A stretch of DNA of 64,000 nt from Streptomyces sp. VRA16 Mangrove soil (lineage in GTDB: Bacteria; Actinomycetota; Actinomycetes; Streptomycetales; Streptomycetaceae): positions 248,001-312,000 of the forward strand of contig NZ_JAFVLN010000005.1 in the NCBI RefSeq assembly GCF_017377775.1, written 5' to 3'. The notes beneath the pieces are model-generated. The model worked only from the letters and a program-made list of their open reading frames with translations. It was not told the DNA's origin and ran no database searches. Both the position numbers and the translations under genes were made by a program. Shown here piece after piece: positions 23,854-33,042 of the stretch. The stretch's first letter is position 1, and every line of letters starts with the position of its first letter.

Positions 23854-25050
23854 ATGTCGAGGTCCGGCCCCGGGCGGCGCAGGGCGCTGTGGTCGGCCGG
23901 TGCGGTCGCCGTGCTGGGCTGTCTGGTCGGCGGTCTGGTCGCCGTGCTCCCGGGTTCGCACACGCACGACGGGGCGGCGAGCGCTGTGCGGCGTACGGGC
24001 GTGGAGGTGTCCGCGGGGCACTGCGGCCGCGGCTGGGACGCGCCGGCGTCCGGGCTTCAGGTGTTCGCGCTGCACAACACCACCGGTGCGGCGGCCGAGG
24101 TGTTCCTGGAGGACCCCCACAGCCACGCCGTGTTCGGTGAGGTGGAGGACATCGGTCCCGGCACCACGCGGGAGCTGACCGTGCGCCTGGGCAAGGGGGC
24201 GTACGCGTTCACGTGCGTGCCCGAGGACACCGACGCGGTCACCGGACCCACGGTCCGGATCCGCACCGGACGTTCCGGCCCGGCCGCGGCGCCGGTCACC
24301 GAGCACGACCTGATCCCGCCCGCCCTCGCCTACCAGAAGTGGGTCGCCGCCGGGCTCGACAAAGTCGTCCGGCTGACCGGAACCCTCCGCGGCGCCGTCG
24401 ACCGGGGAGATCTGGGCGCCGCCCGCGCGGCCTGGCTGCCCGCGCATCTTCAGTACGAGCGCATGGGCGCGGCCTACGACGCGTTCGGAGACGCCGACGG
24501 GGCGATCAACGGCATCGACGCCGGGCTGCCCGACGGCGTGCACGACAAGGACTTCACCGGCTTCCACCGTGTCGAGTACGGGCTGTGGCACCACCAGTCG
24601 GCCCGCCGACTGCGGTCCCCCGCCGGGGCGTTGCTCAAAGCGGTGACCGCACTGCGCGACAGCTGGGCGCAGGCGCGGATGGATCCGGCGCAGCTCGGGT
24701 TGCGGGCGCACGAGATCCTGGAGAACACCGTGCAGTTCGAACTGACCGGCCGGACCGACTACGGCAGCGGCTCGAACCTGGCCACAGCGCGCGCCAACAT
24801 CGACGGCACCCGCGAAGTGCTGTCCCGGCTGCGCCCCCTGCTCACCAGCCGCTACCCCGAACTCACGGACCTGGAGCAGGCGTTGGGCAGCGCCGGACAG
24901 TTGCTCGACGGGCTGCGACACCACGGCCGCTGGACCCCGGTCGGTTCACTGGGCCGCGCCCGGCGCGAACACGTCGACGCCGCGTTCGGCGATCTGGTGG
25001 AGCGGCTCGCTTCGGTGGCGGCCCTGTGCGATCCGCGCAGGACGGTATGA
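23854..25050 (+). CDS. efeO: EfeO, periplasmic-type iron-uptake lipoprotein-like component
   Basis: A 398-residue protein of the EfeO/imelysin family. An N-terminal membrane anchor covers residues 11-33, a cupredoxin-like domain with Cys57 and Cys121 covers about 48-140, and an M75 helical domain follows. The M75 domain carries the GFHRVE motif (His238 and Glu241), the metal site of the family. EfeO binds iron at the cell surface for the EfeUOB ferrous or ferric uptake system. GGGAGG precedes the ATG at 23854. The gene is followed by efeB, but no efeU permease gene is adjacent on either side. Confidence 0.92.
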   Translation: MSRSGPGRRRALWSAGAVAVLGCLVGGLVAVLPGSHTHDGAASAVRRTGVEVSAGHCGRGWDAPASGLQVFALHNTTGAAAEVFLEDPHSHAVFGEVEDIGPGTTRELTVRLGKGAYAFTCVPEDTDAVTGPTVRIRTGRSGPAAAPVTEHDLIPPALAYQKWVAAGLDKVVRLTGTLRGAVDRGDLGAARAAWLPAHLQYERMGAAYDAFGDADGAINGIDAGLPDGVHDKDFTGFHRVEYGLWHHQSARRLRSPAGALLKAVTALRDSWAQARMDPAQLGLRAHEILENTVQFELTGRTDYGSGSNLATARANIDGTREVLSRLRPLLTSRYPELTDLEQALGSAGQLLDGLRHHGRWTPVGSLGRARREHVDAAFGDLVERLASVAALCDPRRTV

Positions 25051-25078
25051 GCGGCGCGCACGTGCCGGTCACGCCGCG

Positions 25079-25104
25079 CAGGAGACGGGCCGGCCCGTCT
25101 CCTG
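25079..25104 (+). terminator. 26-bp perfect palindrome between efeO and efeB
   Basis: Arms 25079-25091 and 25092-25104 are perfect complements, so a hairpin of about 11 bp with a tetraloop can form. It could lower transcription into efeB or stabilise the efeO message. Confidence 0.65.
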
Positions 25105-25159
25105 GGGGCCGCGGCCGTCCCCGCCTGTCCGCCTCTCCCCCAGCACCTCGGAGCACCGT

Positions 25160-26395
25160 ATGAATCCGTCCGACACAGCGACCGGTGGCGTCGGGCGGCG
25201 ACGGCTGCTGCGCGGGGCCGCCCTCGTCGGCGCGGGCCTGGCCACCGGCGGCGCCGCCGAACCCGCGCAGCGGGACGGGGCGGCGAAGGTCGCCTCCGTC
25301 GCCCCGTTCCACGGGGCGCGGCAGGCGTCCGTCGTCGCGGCGCCCCGCCGGGCCACCGCGCTCGTCTCGTTCGACGTCACCGCCGAGAACCGCGCCGAAC
25401 TGGGCGACGTACTGCGGACGTTGACGCACCGGGCCCGGTTCCTCGCCACCGGCGGGCTGCCCGATCCCGCCGGGGTGACGGCTGCGCCCGCCGACTCCGG
25501 GATCCTCGGCGAGCGGGTGCCGGGCGGTGCGCTCGCGGTCACCGTGGGCGTGGGGGCGTCGCTCTTCGACGAACGCTACGGCCTTGCGCGGGACAAGCCG
25601 ACGCGGCTCACCGCGATGCCGGTGTTCCCCGACGACGACCTCAAGTCCGCGTGGTGCCACGGCGATGTGAGCCTGCAGCTGCACGCCGACGACCGCGACA
25701 CCGTGCTGCACGCGCTGCGCGACATCGCCCGGCACACCCGTGGCGGCCTGCAGGTGCGCTGGCGCATCGACGGGTTCAGCTCGCCGCCCCGCCCCTCGGG
25801 GACGCCCCGCAACCTGATGGGGTTCAAGGACGGCACCGCCAATCCCGACTCCGCCGACCGCCGCGCGATGGAGCGCCTCGTCTGGGTCGGCAAGGGCGGC
25901 GGTGAGCCCGCGTGGGCGGTCGGCGGCAGCTATCAAGTCGTGCGCCTGATACGGATGCTGGTGGAGTTCTGGGACCGGGTCTCGCTCAGTGAGCAGGAGC
26001 GGATGTTCGGCCGGGCGCGGGAGACCGGGGCGCCGCTCGACGGGAACGCCGAGCACGACACACCGCGCTTCACCGACGACCCCAAGGGCGACGTGATCCC
26101 GCTCGACGCACACATCCGGCTCGCCAACCCCCGCACCCCGGGCACCGCGCAGCAGCGGATCCTGCGCCGCGCGTACAACTACGACCTGGGCACCGACGCC
26201 AACGGCAACCTCGACATGGGGCTGCTGTTCTGCTGCTACCAGCAGGACGTACGGCGGCAGTTCGAGACCGTGCAGAAGCGGCTGGCGGGCGAGCCGCTGA
26301 CCGACTACATCTCCCCCTTCGGCGGCGGCTACTTCTTCGCGCTGCCCGGGGTGCGCGACAAGGACGACTGGTACGGGCGCGCCCTGCTGGCGTGA
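25160..26395 (+). CDS. efeB: EfeB, Dyp-type heme peroxidase exported by Tat
   Basis: A 411-residue Dyp peroxidase. The N-terminus has a twin-arginine signal (GRRRLLRG at 12-19) and a hydrophobic stretch. The family motif GFKDGTANP is at 221-229, with the catalytic Asp224, and the proximal heme ligand is His318 in DAHIRLANPRTP. EfeB acts outside the membrane with EfeO to handle iron or heme. The gene lies 109 bases after efeO, across a palindrome. This order is the standard O-B arrangement, but U is missing. Confidence 0.95.
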   Translation: MNPSDTATGGVGRRRLLRGAALVGAGLATGGAAEPAQRDGAAKVASVAPFHGARQASVVAAPRRATALVSFDVTAENRAELGDVLRTLTHRARFLATGGLPDPAGVTAAPADSGILGERVPGGALAVTVGVGASLFDERYGLARDKPTRLTAMPVFPDDDLKSAWCHGDVSLQLHADDRDTVLHALRDIARHTRGGLQVRWRIDGFSSPPRPSGTPRNLMGFKDGTANPDSADRRAMERLVWVGKGGGEPAWAVGGSYQVVRLIRMLVEFWDRVSLSEQERMFGRARETGAPLDGNAEHDTPRFTDDPKGDVIPLDAHIRLANPRTPGTAQQRILRRAYNYDLGTDANGNLDMGLLFCCYQQDVRRQFETVQKRLAGEPLTDYISPFGGGYFFALPGVRDKDDWYGRALLA

Positions 26396-26582
26396 CGGCG
26401 GCCTGCTCCGCCACGAAAAGGTTCCGCGTACAACTAGTCAATTGCTGGTCAAGATTCAACCTGCTTCATCCGAACCGGTGTTCACTCAATCGCCACCGCT
26501 ACTGCGCCGGCACGCCGTTCGAACCGCGAAGGATCCGGGAGCGGACCGCTCTGGGAAGACATCGGCCGGAGGATGAACACGC

Positions 26583-28430
26583 ATGGCCAGCAAGGGAAGC
26601 AGAGCAGCGATACGGAGCGTGGGGGCACTGGCGGGTGCCGCCGCGCTCACGGTCCTCGGTGGCGCCGCGCCCTCTTGGGCCGCGGCCCCCGGGGGCCAAC
26701 CCCACCAGCACGGCGCCGGGACGGCGACCCCGATCAAGCATGTGGTCGTGCTGTTCGACGAGAACATCTCCTTCGACCACTACTTCGGTACGTATCCGCA
26801 GGCCGCCAACACCGACGGCACGAAGTTCAGGGCGTCCAGGCGGACCCCGAAGGACATCGACACGCTGGCGCACGCGGGGCTGCTCAAGGAGAACCCCAAC
26901 CAGTACGCGCCCAAGCGGCTCGCCTCCTCGCAGGCGATGACCTGCGACCAGAACCACTCCTACGGGCCGGAGCAGTACGCGTACGACGGCGGCAAGGCCG
27001 ATCAGTTCGTGCAGAACACCGAGGTCGACAAGTGCAGCGGCGGCCTGTTCGGCGAGCCGGGCCTGGTCATGGACTACTACGACGGCAACACCGTCACCGG
27101 CCTGTGGAACTACGCCCAGAACTATGCGATGAGCGACCGCTCCTACAGCTCCAACTACGGTCCCTCCTCGCCCGGCGCGATCAACCTGATCTCCGGCAAC
27201 ACGCACGGCATCGTCTCCACCGACCCGACGTCCGGCACGGAGAACCCCCGGCAGACCGCCACCCCGGACAAGTACGTGGTCCAGTCGCCGGACGCCGAGG
27301 GCGTCGGCACGATGATCAACGACCCGGACCCGGCGTACGACGACTGCTCGGGCAAGGACCACACCTCCACCAGCGCGCTCGGCGCGATGCAGGGCAGGAA
27401 CATCGGTGACCTACTCAACTCCCGTGACGTGTCGTGGGGTTGGTTCCAGGGCGGCTTCCGGCCGTCGAGCGCGTGGAACGGCGAGTCCGGCTCGTACGCG
27501 AAGTGCGACACCGCGCACGCCAATGTCGGCGGCGCCTCGGTGACCGACTACAGCCCGCACCACAATCCGTTCGCGTACTACAAGTCGACGGCGAACCCGC
27601 ACCACCTGGCGCCCAAGAGCGTCTCGGAGATCGGGCACGACGGGCAGGCCAACCACAACTACGACCTCACCGACTTCTCGGCCGCACTCACATCCGGGAA
27701 CCTGCCGGCCGTCAGCTTCCTGAAGGCCGGTTCGTACCAGGACGGGCACGCCGGTTACTCCGACCCGATCGACGAGCAGCACTTCCTGGTGAGCCAGATC
27801 AACGCGATCCAGAGCTCGCCGCAGTGGAAGTCGACCGCGGTCGTCGTCGCCTACGACGACTCCGACGGCTGGTACGACCACGCGTACGTGACACCGCGCA
27901 ACGGCTCGAACGACACCGCGGCCGGTTCCAACGGCAAGTCGTTCGACGCCCCCGCCTGTCAGAGCGCGCCCGCGGCCGAGGGTGGCTACCAGGACCGCTG
28001 CGGCCCCGGCACGCGTCAGCCGCTGCTGGTGATCTCCCCGTACAGCAAGGTCAACAAGGTCGATCACCGGCTGACCAACCAGGCGTCGATCACCCGCTTC
28101 ATCGAGGACAACTGGCGCACGGACCGCATCGGCGACCACTCCTTCGACGCCTCCGCGGGCTCGCTGTCCGGTCTGTTCGACTTCAGGCACCCCAACGACA
28201 AGCAGGTGCTGCTCAACCAGGACGGTTCGGTGCGGTCGGTCGGCGCGATCCACGAGGTCGCCCCGGTCGCCGCGCACATCACTCCGGGCCCGGCGATGGA
28301 GAACACGGCCGCCACGACCGACTCCGGCCTTCCGGCCCTGTCGGTCGGTCTCGGTGTGGGCGCTTTGCTCGCCACCGGTGCCACCGGGACGTACCTCACC
28401 CTGCGGCGCAGGCAGCGCACCACCGCCTGA
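26583..28430 (+). CDS. Secreted phospholipase C/acid phosphatase-family phosphoesterase, C-terminally anchored
   Basis: A 615-residue protein of the PLC/AcpA phosphoesterase family. A signal peptide ends near residue 34 (APSWAAA). The family metal site is IKHVVVLFDENISFDHYFGTY, quoted as VVVLFDENISFDHYFG, with the Glu-Asn pair. Further motifs are DHEPGLV-like YNLTDF, HAGYSDPIDEQ, and YDDSDGWYDH near residue 420. The C-terminus has a membrane helix (about 583-605, VGLGVGALLATGATGTYLTL) and RRRQR, so it is probably held on the outer face of the membrane. Such enzymes release phosphate from phospholipids or phosphoesters. A strong terminator follows. Confidence 0.9.
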   Translation: MASKGSRAAIRSVGALAGAAALTVLGGAAPSWAAAPGGQPHQHGAGTATPIKHVVVLFDENISFDHYFGTYPQAANTDGTKFRASRRTPKDIDTLAHAGLLKENPNQYAPKRLASSQAMTCDQNHSYGPEQYAYDGGKADQFVQNTEVDKCSGGLFGEPGLVMDYYDGNTVTGLWNYAQNYAMSDRSYSSNYGPSSPGAINLISGNTHGIVSTDPTSGTENPRQTATPDKYVVQSPDAEGVGTMINDPDPAYDDCSGKDHTSTSALGAMQGRNIGDLLNSRDVSWGWFQGGFRPSSAWNGESGSYAKCDTAHANVGGASVTDYSPHHNPFAYYKSTANPHHLAPKSVSEIGHDGQANHNYDLTDFSAALTSGNLPAVSFLKAGSYQDGHAGYSDPIDEQHFLVSQINAIQSSPQWKSTAVVVAYDDSDGWYDHAYVTPRNGSNDTAAGSNGKSFDAPACQSAPAAEGGYQDRCGPGTRQPLLVISPYSKVNKVDHRLTNQASITRFIEDNWRTDRIGDHSFDASAGSLSGLFDFRHPNDKQVLLNQDGSVRSVGAIHEVAPVAAHITPGPAMENTAATTDSGLPALSVGLGVGALLATGATGTYLTLRRRQRTTA

Positions 28431-28446
28431 TCCGCACCCCGAACTG

Positions 28447-28482
28447 CTCGGCACGGCCCCGCGCTCCCGGGGCCGTGCCGAG
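28447..28482 (+). terminator. Strong hairpin terminator
   Basis: A perfect 14-bp stem (CTCGGCACGGCCCC at 28447-28460 with 28469-28482) has an 8-base loop, 17 bases after the phosphoesterase stop. It also faces the convergent gene at 28507 and may serve both. Confidence 0.85.
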
Positions 28483-28506
28483 CGGCATTGCGCGCGTCCG
28501 CCCCCC

Positions 28507-28908
28507 CTACACGGAGTACGTTCCGCGGCTGACGACGCGTATCAGTTGCGCCTCCGCGAGGTGGGACAAGTCGGTCCTCGCGGCCCTGCGGTCGGCGGGA
28601 CTTCCGTTGTCCGCCTTCAGGCCGAACGCCTTGTAGGCGGCGCCGGCCCGCTTGTCGTCCCACTTGCCACCGGCGTAATGCATCAGCGCCAGCAGATGCA
28701 GCGCCCTCGGAGCGTCGGCCGCCAGGACCGACGGGGCCGGTGCCACGGGCGGCGGCGCCGAAGCAGCCTCCGGCGCCGGCGCCGCCAGCGCGAGCACCGC
28801 ATGGGTCAGCGCTTCCAGCAGACGCTCGGTACGCTCGGCGCCTTCCGCCTTCTCTCCGTTCTGCAACGCCTCGATCGCGGCCTGCTCCTGAACTGAACGT
28901 TCGGACAC
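28507..28908 (-). CDS. Hypothetical protein with C-terminal helical or winged-helix-like domain
   Basis: A 133-residue protein. Residues 1-45 are a charged helix (ERLLEALTHAVLALAA), residues 46-65 are Pro/Ala linker, and the last 65 residues read ALMHYAGGKWDDKRAGAAYKAFG then DLSHLAEAQLIRVVSRGTYSV. The end resembles the wing of small DNA-binding domains that couple a condition to a fusion partner. The family is not recognised and the role is open. Confidence 0.6.
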   Translation of the reverse strand: MSERSVQEQAAIEALQNGEKAEGAERTERLLEALTHAVLALAAPAPEAASAPPPVAPAPSVLAADAPRALHLLALMHYAGGKWDDKRAGAAYKAFGLKADNGSPADRRAARTDLSHLAEAQLIRVVSRGTYSV

Positions 28909-29136
28909 GACGCCCCCTTCACATCGTCGGATTCGGCGACGGCATCCTTCCCAACGGGCTTGCGCGGGAAGCCGGTTGGCTCAGGGACGTCGACGTAGGG
29001 GGCCAGGGCGCGCCCGGCGCGTGCGCGTCGTGCCCAGGAGGGCGAGGACGCCTTGGTCAGGGCCGTGCGCAGCTCACTCGTCGAGTCCGGCAGGGCGAGA
29101 CGTTCTCATACCGCGCGGCGGCGGAGCGGACCGGGT

Positions 29137-29164
29137 TCATGGCCGCCTGTTCGTGCGGCCATGA
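29137..29164 (-). terminator. Hairpin terminator for the FG-GAP gene
   Basis: TCATGGCCGC (29137-29146) pairs with GCGGCCATGA (29155-29164) around an 8-base loop, 22 bases past the stop of the gene on the minus strand. Confidence 0.7.
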
Positions 29165-29185
29165 CCCGTTTCGCGTGGTGGGGAG

Positions 29186-30661
29186 CTACGGAATCACGGT
29201 GGTGGGGCCGTTGTCCCCGCTGATGTCCTCGCCGTACAGCGCCTTCGACGAGGGGGCGCCGATGTCCGTCGGGTTCAGGGCCACAGAGTTCGAGGCCGTC
29301 AGACCGCCGGTGGCGCCGCGCAGCTGCCACACCGCGCCGCCGTTCACGACGGAGCCGAGGTTCTCGCCGGGGGCGCCGGCGATCAGGTCCGCCTTGTTGT
29401 CGCCCGTGACGTCGACGAGGCGCAGTGCCGCACCGAACACGTCGCCGGATTCGGCGACGCCCGGTACTCCCGTCGTGTCCTGGTGGAACGCCTGGGCGCC
29501 CGTACCGGTGAGTCCGCCCTTGCCGCCCTTGAGCAGCACCACGGCGCCGGCCTTCGCCTTCGAGCCGATGGCCTCGCCGGGGACGCCGACGGCCAGGTCG
29601 GGGTATCCGTCGCCGTTCGCGTCACCGGTGCCGAGGCGGCCGCCGAACTGGTCGCCCTTCTCGCTGGCGCCGGGCACGCCGGACGTGCTCTGCGTGATCG
29701 TCTTCGTACGGGTCTTGCTCGGGCCGGTCGGCGAGCCGTAGTAGATCTTGACGGTGCCGGGGTCGGTGTCGGTGCCCTCGGTGAGTTCGCCCGGCCAGAC
29801 CCGGGTGGCGAGGTCGGCGTAGCCGTCCTTGTCGAAGTCGGCGACGGCGGTCGTGGCGGCGGAGGGCAGTGCGGTCGGGGTGGTCGACAGGCCGCTCTTG
29901 GTGCCGGGCCAGAGCTTGCCGCCCTCGGCGTGGTTCTCGTAGACGTAGAACGTCGCGAGGTCCTCGATGCCGTCGCCGTTGAAGTCGCCCGCCGCGGTCT
30001 CGTTGATGAAGTTGTCGGTGCTGAACACCTTCACCTGCTGCTCGCGGGCGGGAGTGCCGTCGCGGTGCAGGGGACCGTAGAGCACGTCGTGGTAGTCGTA
30101 GTCACCTCCGTTCTTCATGAACAGGTCGGTGTGCCCGTCGCCGTCGAAGTCACCGGCGGTCAGGTCGTCACCGACCTCGCCGCCCGTCGGGGTGGCGATG
30201 CGGACGGCGCCCTGCCCGGAGATACCGGCCTTGCTGCCCCACAGGACGATCACCGATCCGTAGGCGTCGGCCTGAGGTGCGCTGCCCAGAGCGGTCACCG
30301 CCAGATCGGTCAGACCGTCGCCGTCCAGGTCGCGGGCGATGAGCGCGTAGCCGAACTGGTGGTCGTCGCCGGAGGCGCCGGGCACGCCGGCGGTGTCCTC
30401 GGAGATGACGGTGGTGTGCGTGGCGTCGATGCCGTGCGCCGAGCCGTAGTTGATCGTGATGTAACCGGCCCAGGTGTGGCCGCCGACCTTCCCTCCGGGC
30501 GCGGCGACGGCGACGTCCTGGTATCCGTCTCCGTTGAAGTCCTCGCGCACGGTGGTGGCGGGGGTGGCCGCGGACGAGACGCCCGCGGCGAGCGGTACGC
30601 CGGCCGACCCGATCAGGGCGGCGGCCACGGCGGTCGAAATGGCGGGGCGGCGGATGCCCAC
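29186..30661 (-). CDS. Secreted FG-GAP/VCBS beta-propeller protein
   Basis: A 491-residue secreted protein. The signal peptide ends near residue 31 (VSSAATP). The mature part holds seven FG-GAP units, each with a calcium loop of the form DxNxDGxxDLxV: DFNGDGYQDVAV, DLDGDGLTDLAV, DFDGDGHTDLFM, DFNGDGIEDLAT, DFDKDGYADLAT, DANGDGYPDLAV and DVTGDNKADLIA. The last loop has Asn in place of Gly. This fits an integrin-like seven-bladed propeller. No enzyme domain is fused, so it is probably a binding protein of the cell surface. The gene stands alone and has its own terminator. Confidence 0.92.
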   Translation of the reverse strand: MGIRRPAISTAVAAALIGSAGVPLAAGVSSAATPATTVREDFNGDGYQDVAVAAPGGKVGGHTWAGYITINYGSAHGIDATHTTVISEDTAGVPGASGDDHQFGYALIARDLDGDGLTDLAVTALGSAPQADAYGSVIVLWGSKAGISGQGAVRIATPTGGEVGDDLTAGDFDGDGHTDLFMKNGGDYDYHDVLYGPLHRDGTPAREQQVKVFSTDNFINETAAGDFNGDGIEDLATFYVYENHAEGGKLWPGTKSGLSTTPTALPSAATTAVADFDKDGYADLATRVWPGELTEGTDTDPGTVKIYYGSPTGPSKTRTKTITQSTSGVPGASEKGDQFGGRLGTGDANGDGYPDLAVGVPGEAIGSKAKAGAVVLLKGGKGGLTGTGAQAFHQDTTGVPGVAESGDVFGAALRLVDVTGDNKADLIAGAPGENLGSVVNGGAVWQLRGATGGLTASNSVALNPTDIGAPSSKALYGEDISGDNGPTTVIP

Positions 30662-31026
30662 GGTTCCTCCTTAGGGGCGCGTGCGGCAGGTGGGCCGCGT
30701 GCGCTGATGCGAATACATCTGCGAGACGCGTGGAAACGCTCGATGGTTGCGCGGCGAACGGGACTTGAACGCGAGTGCTCCCCTCCCCCGCTCCCGGTCC
30801 GGGGGCGGCGGGGAGGTCGTCGTACGAACTCCGAGTCCCGCCGCGTCAGGTGGTGCGCCCGAGCGGGAACAGGTTGTCCGGTCGTCACTGTTGCACCGTC
30901 GAGGGGCCGGTCCCGTACCGGTGGGGCCGCGCGCGTCGCGTGTCGTCCGCCCCGGCACGAACCGACCCCGGGGGCATGCGCCCCACGATGTACGTACTGA
31001 ATTGCTCTTCGCAGGAGGATGTTTCC
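30662..31026. other. Divergent intergenic region without a supported gene
   Basis: It holds the leaders of the FG-GAP gene and of the LmbE-like gene, whose ribosome-binding site GCAGGAGGAT is at 31011-31020. I see no clear inverted repeat or small gene here. Confidence 0.5.
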
Positions 31027-31860
31027 GTGACCGACCGTCCCTTGACGCTCATGGCAGTGCACGCCCACCCCGACGACGAGGCGACCGGAACCGGAGGTGT
31101 CCTCGCCCGGTACGCGGCGGAGGGGATCCGCACGGTTCTGGTGACCTGTACCGACGGCGCTTGCGGTGACGGACCGGGAGGCGTCAAGCCCGGTGATCCC
31201 GGGCATGATCCGTCGGCCGTCGCCGCGATGCGCCGGCAGGAGCTGGAGGCGAGCTGCGGCGTCCTCAAGGTCAGTGATCTGGAGATGCTCGACTACGGCG
31301 ACTCCGGAATGATGGGCTGGCCCAGCAACGACGCCCCCGGCGCGTTCTGGCAGACCCCCGTGGAGGAAGGCGCCGCGCGCCTCGCGGAGCTGATGCGGCA
31401 CTACCGTCCCGATGTGGTCGTCACCTATGACGAGAACGGCTTCTACGGGCACCCGGACCACATCCAGGCGCACCGCATCACGATGGCGGCGGTGGAGATG
31501 TCCGGGCTGACGCCGAAGGTGTACTGGACGACGATGCCCCGCTCCGGCATGCAGCGATTCGGCGAGATCATGCGCGAGTTCATGCCGGACATGCCCGAGC
31601 CCGACCCGGCCGAGGCCGAGGCGATGGCGAAGATCGGGCTGCCCGACGACGAGATCAGCACGTGGGTGGACACGACGGGGTTCAGCGGCCAGAAGTTCGA
31701 CGCGCTGGCCGCGCACGCCAGTCAGGGGGAGAACATCTTCTTCCTCAAGATGGGCAAGGAGCGGTTCGGCGAGCTGATGGGCATGGAGGCGTTCGTGCGG
31801 GTGCAGGACCCGACCGGCGCCCCTCTCCCCGAGAACGATCTCTTCGCCGGGCTGCGCTGA
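31027..31860 (+). CDS. LmbE/PIG-L family zinc deacetylase (mycothiol S-conjugate amidase-like)
   Basis: A 277-residue PIG-L/LmbE protein. Zinc motifs are AHPDDE at residues 13-18 and HPDH at 142-145. Relatives deacetylate N-acetylglucosaminyl groups: MshB makes mycothiol and Mca cleaves mycothiol conjugates. The length and the segment TDGACGDGPGGVKP are closer to Mca and MshB than to the short LmbE proteins. The GTG at 31027 sits well behind GGAGGAT. As no mycothiol gene is adjacent, the substrate is uncertain. Confidence 0.88.
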   Translation: MTDRPLTLMAVHAHPDDEATGTGGVLARYAAEGIRTVLVTCTDGACGDGPGGVKPGDPGHDPSAVAAMRRQELEASCGVLKVSDLEMLDYGDSGMMGWPSNDAPGAFWQTPVEEGAARLAELMRHYRPDVVVTYDENGFYGHPDHIQAHRITMAAVEMSGLTPKVYWTTMPRSGMQRFGEIMREFMPDMPEPDPAEAEAMAKIGLPDDEISTWVDTTGFSGQKFDALAAHASQGENIFFLKMGKERFGELMGMEAFVRVQDPTGAPLPENDLFAGLR

Positions 31861-31887
31861 CCCGTCCGTCGGTGAACCGGGTCCGGT

Positions 31888-32952
31888 TCAGGCCAGGCCC
31901 AGTTCCCGCTCGCCCAGTGACCTGAAGCTGCGTTCGACGTCGGCGGCCGTCACCTCCGTGAGGACGGCCGGGTGCCAGGCGGGTGCGCGGTCCTTGTCGA
32001 TGATCTGGGCGCGGATGCCCTCGGGCAGATCGTGCGTGTCCAGGGCGGCGCACGTCACCCGGAACTCCTGGTCCAGGGCCTGTTCCAGGCGGTCCATGTC
32101 CGCCGCGCGGCGCAGGGAGGCCAGGGTGGTCTTCACGGCGGTGGGGGATTTCGACAGGATCGTCTCGGCGGCCTCCTTGGCCGCCGTCTCTCCGGAGGCG
32201 AGGAGCCGGTCGACGATCTCCTCGACGGTGTCGGCGGCGTAGCAGGCGTCGATCCAGGGCCGCTGCTCGGCGAGCCGCCCCTCGGGGGCCGCGACGGCGT
32301 GGCGGGCGACGGCCTCGGGTGCGGGCAGCCGCGCGAGGTCGGTCCGCAGGTCGTTCAGCGAGGCCGACGGTACGTGGTGGTCGGCCAGTCCGCACAGGAT
32401 CGCGTCGGCGGCGCCCGCCGCCTCGCCGGTCAGCGCCAGATGGGTGCCGAGCTGCCCCGGTGCGCGGGCCAGGAGGTAGGTGCCGCCGACGTCCGGGACC
32501 AGGCCGATGGTGACCTCCGGCATGGCGACGCGGGAGCGCTCGGTGACCACGCGGATGCCGCCGTGCGCGGACAGGCCGACGCCGCCGCCCATGACGATGC
32601 CGTCCATGAGTGCGACGTACGGCTTCGGGTAGTGCGCGATCCGGGCGTTGAGGCGGTACTCGGCGCGCAGGAACGCCTCGGACGCAAAGTGGTCGCCGCT
32701 GCGGGCGTCGTCGTGGAAGAGCCGGATGTCGGCGCCGGCGCACAGGCCGCGCTCGCCCGCCCCCTCGATCACGACCGTCGCCACGCCCGGATCGTGCGCG
32801 AAGTCGTCGAGGGCCGCCGCGATGCGGCGCAGCATGGGGGGCGTCAGGGCGTTGAGCGCCCGGGGGCGGTTGAGCAGGACACGGCCCGCGTGGCCGTCGA
32901 CGCTGGTCAGCACGTCACCGGCGGAGTTCTCTGCGGAGTCGGGGGAGGGCAT
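31888..32952 (-). CDS. 3-hydroxyisobutyryl-CoA hydrolase / enoyl-CoA hydratase family protein
   Basis: A 354-residue crotonase-fold protein. Its length and the motifs LNRPRALNALTPPML, GAGERGLCAGADIR, MDGIVMGGGVGLSAHG and PEVTIGLVPDVGGTYLLAR are those of 3-hydroxyisobutyryl-CoA hydrolases, which are longer than simple hydratases. The late segment DTVEEIVDRLLA also fits. The enzyme would free 3-hydroxyisobutyrate in valine breakdown. GGAAGGA precedes ATG 32952. It is not obviously in an operon and converges on the LmbE-like gene. Confidence 0.88.
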   Translation of the reverse strand: MPSPDSAENSAGDVLTSVDGHAGRVLLNRPRALNALTPPMLRRIAAALDDFAHDPGVATVVIEGAGERGLCAGADIRLFHDDARSGDHFASEAFLRAEYRLNARIAHYPKPYVALMDGIVMGGGVGLSAHGGIRVVTERSRVAMPEVTIGLVPDVGGTYLLARAPGQLGTHLALTGEAAGAADAILCGLADHHVPSASLNDLRTDLARLPAPEAVARHAVAAPEGRLAEQRPWIDACYAADTVEEIVDRLLASGETAAKEAAETILSKSPTAVKTTLASLRRAADMDRLEQALDQEFRVTCAALDTHDLPEGIRAQIIDKDRAPAWHPAVLTEVTAADVERSFRSLGERELGLA

Positions 32953-33042
32953 GACGATCCTTCCGGGCAAGATCACGACCCTGCCATCCCTATCATTCCG
33001 GGCGGTCCCGGCCGACTCCGCCTGCGGCCGGGCGCCGCGACG

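Noticed and set aside
26440..26480. Possible PHO box before the phosphoesterase gene
   Set aside because: TTCA-containing units occur three times, but the spacing is 10 and 16 bases rather than the 11 of PhoP direct repeats, and the units fit the consensus poorly.
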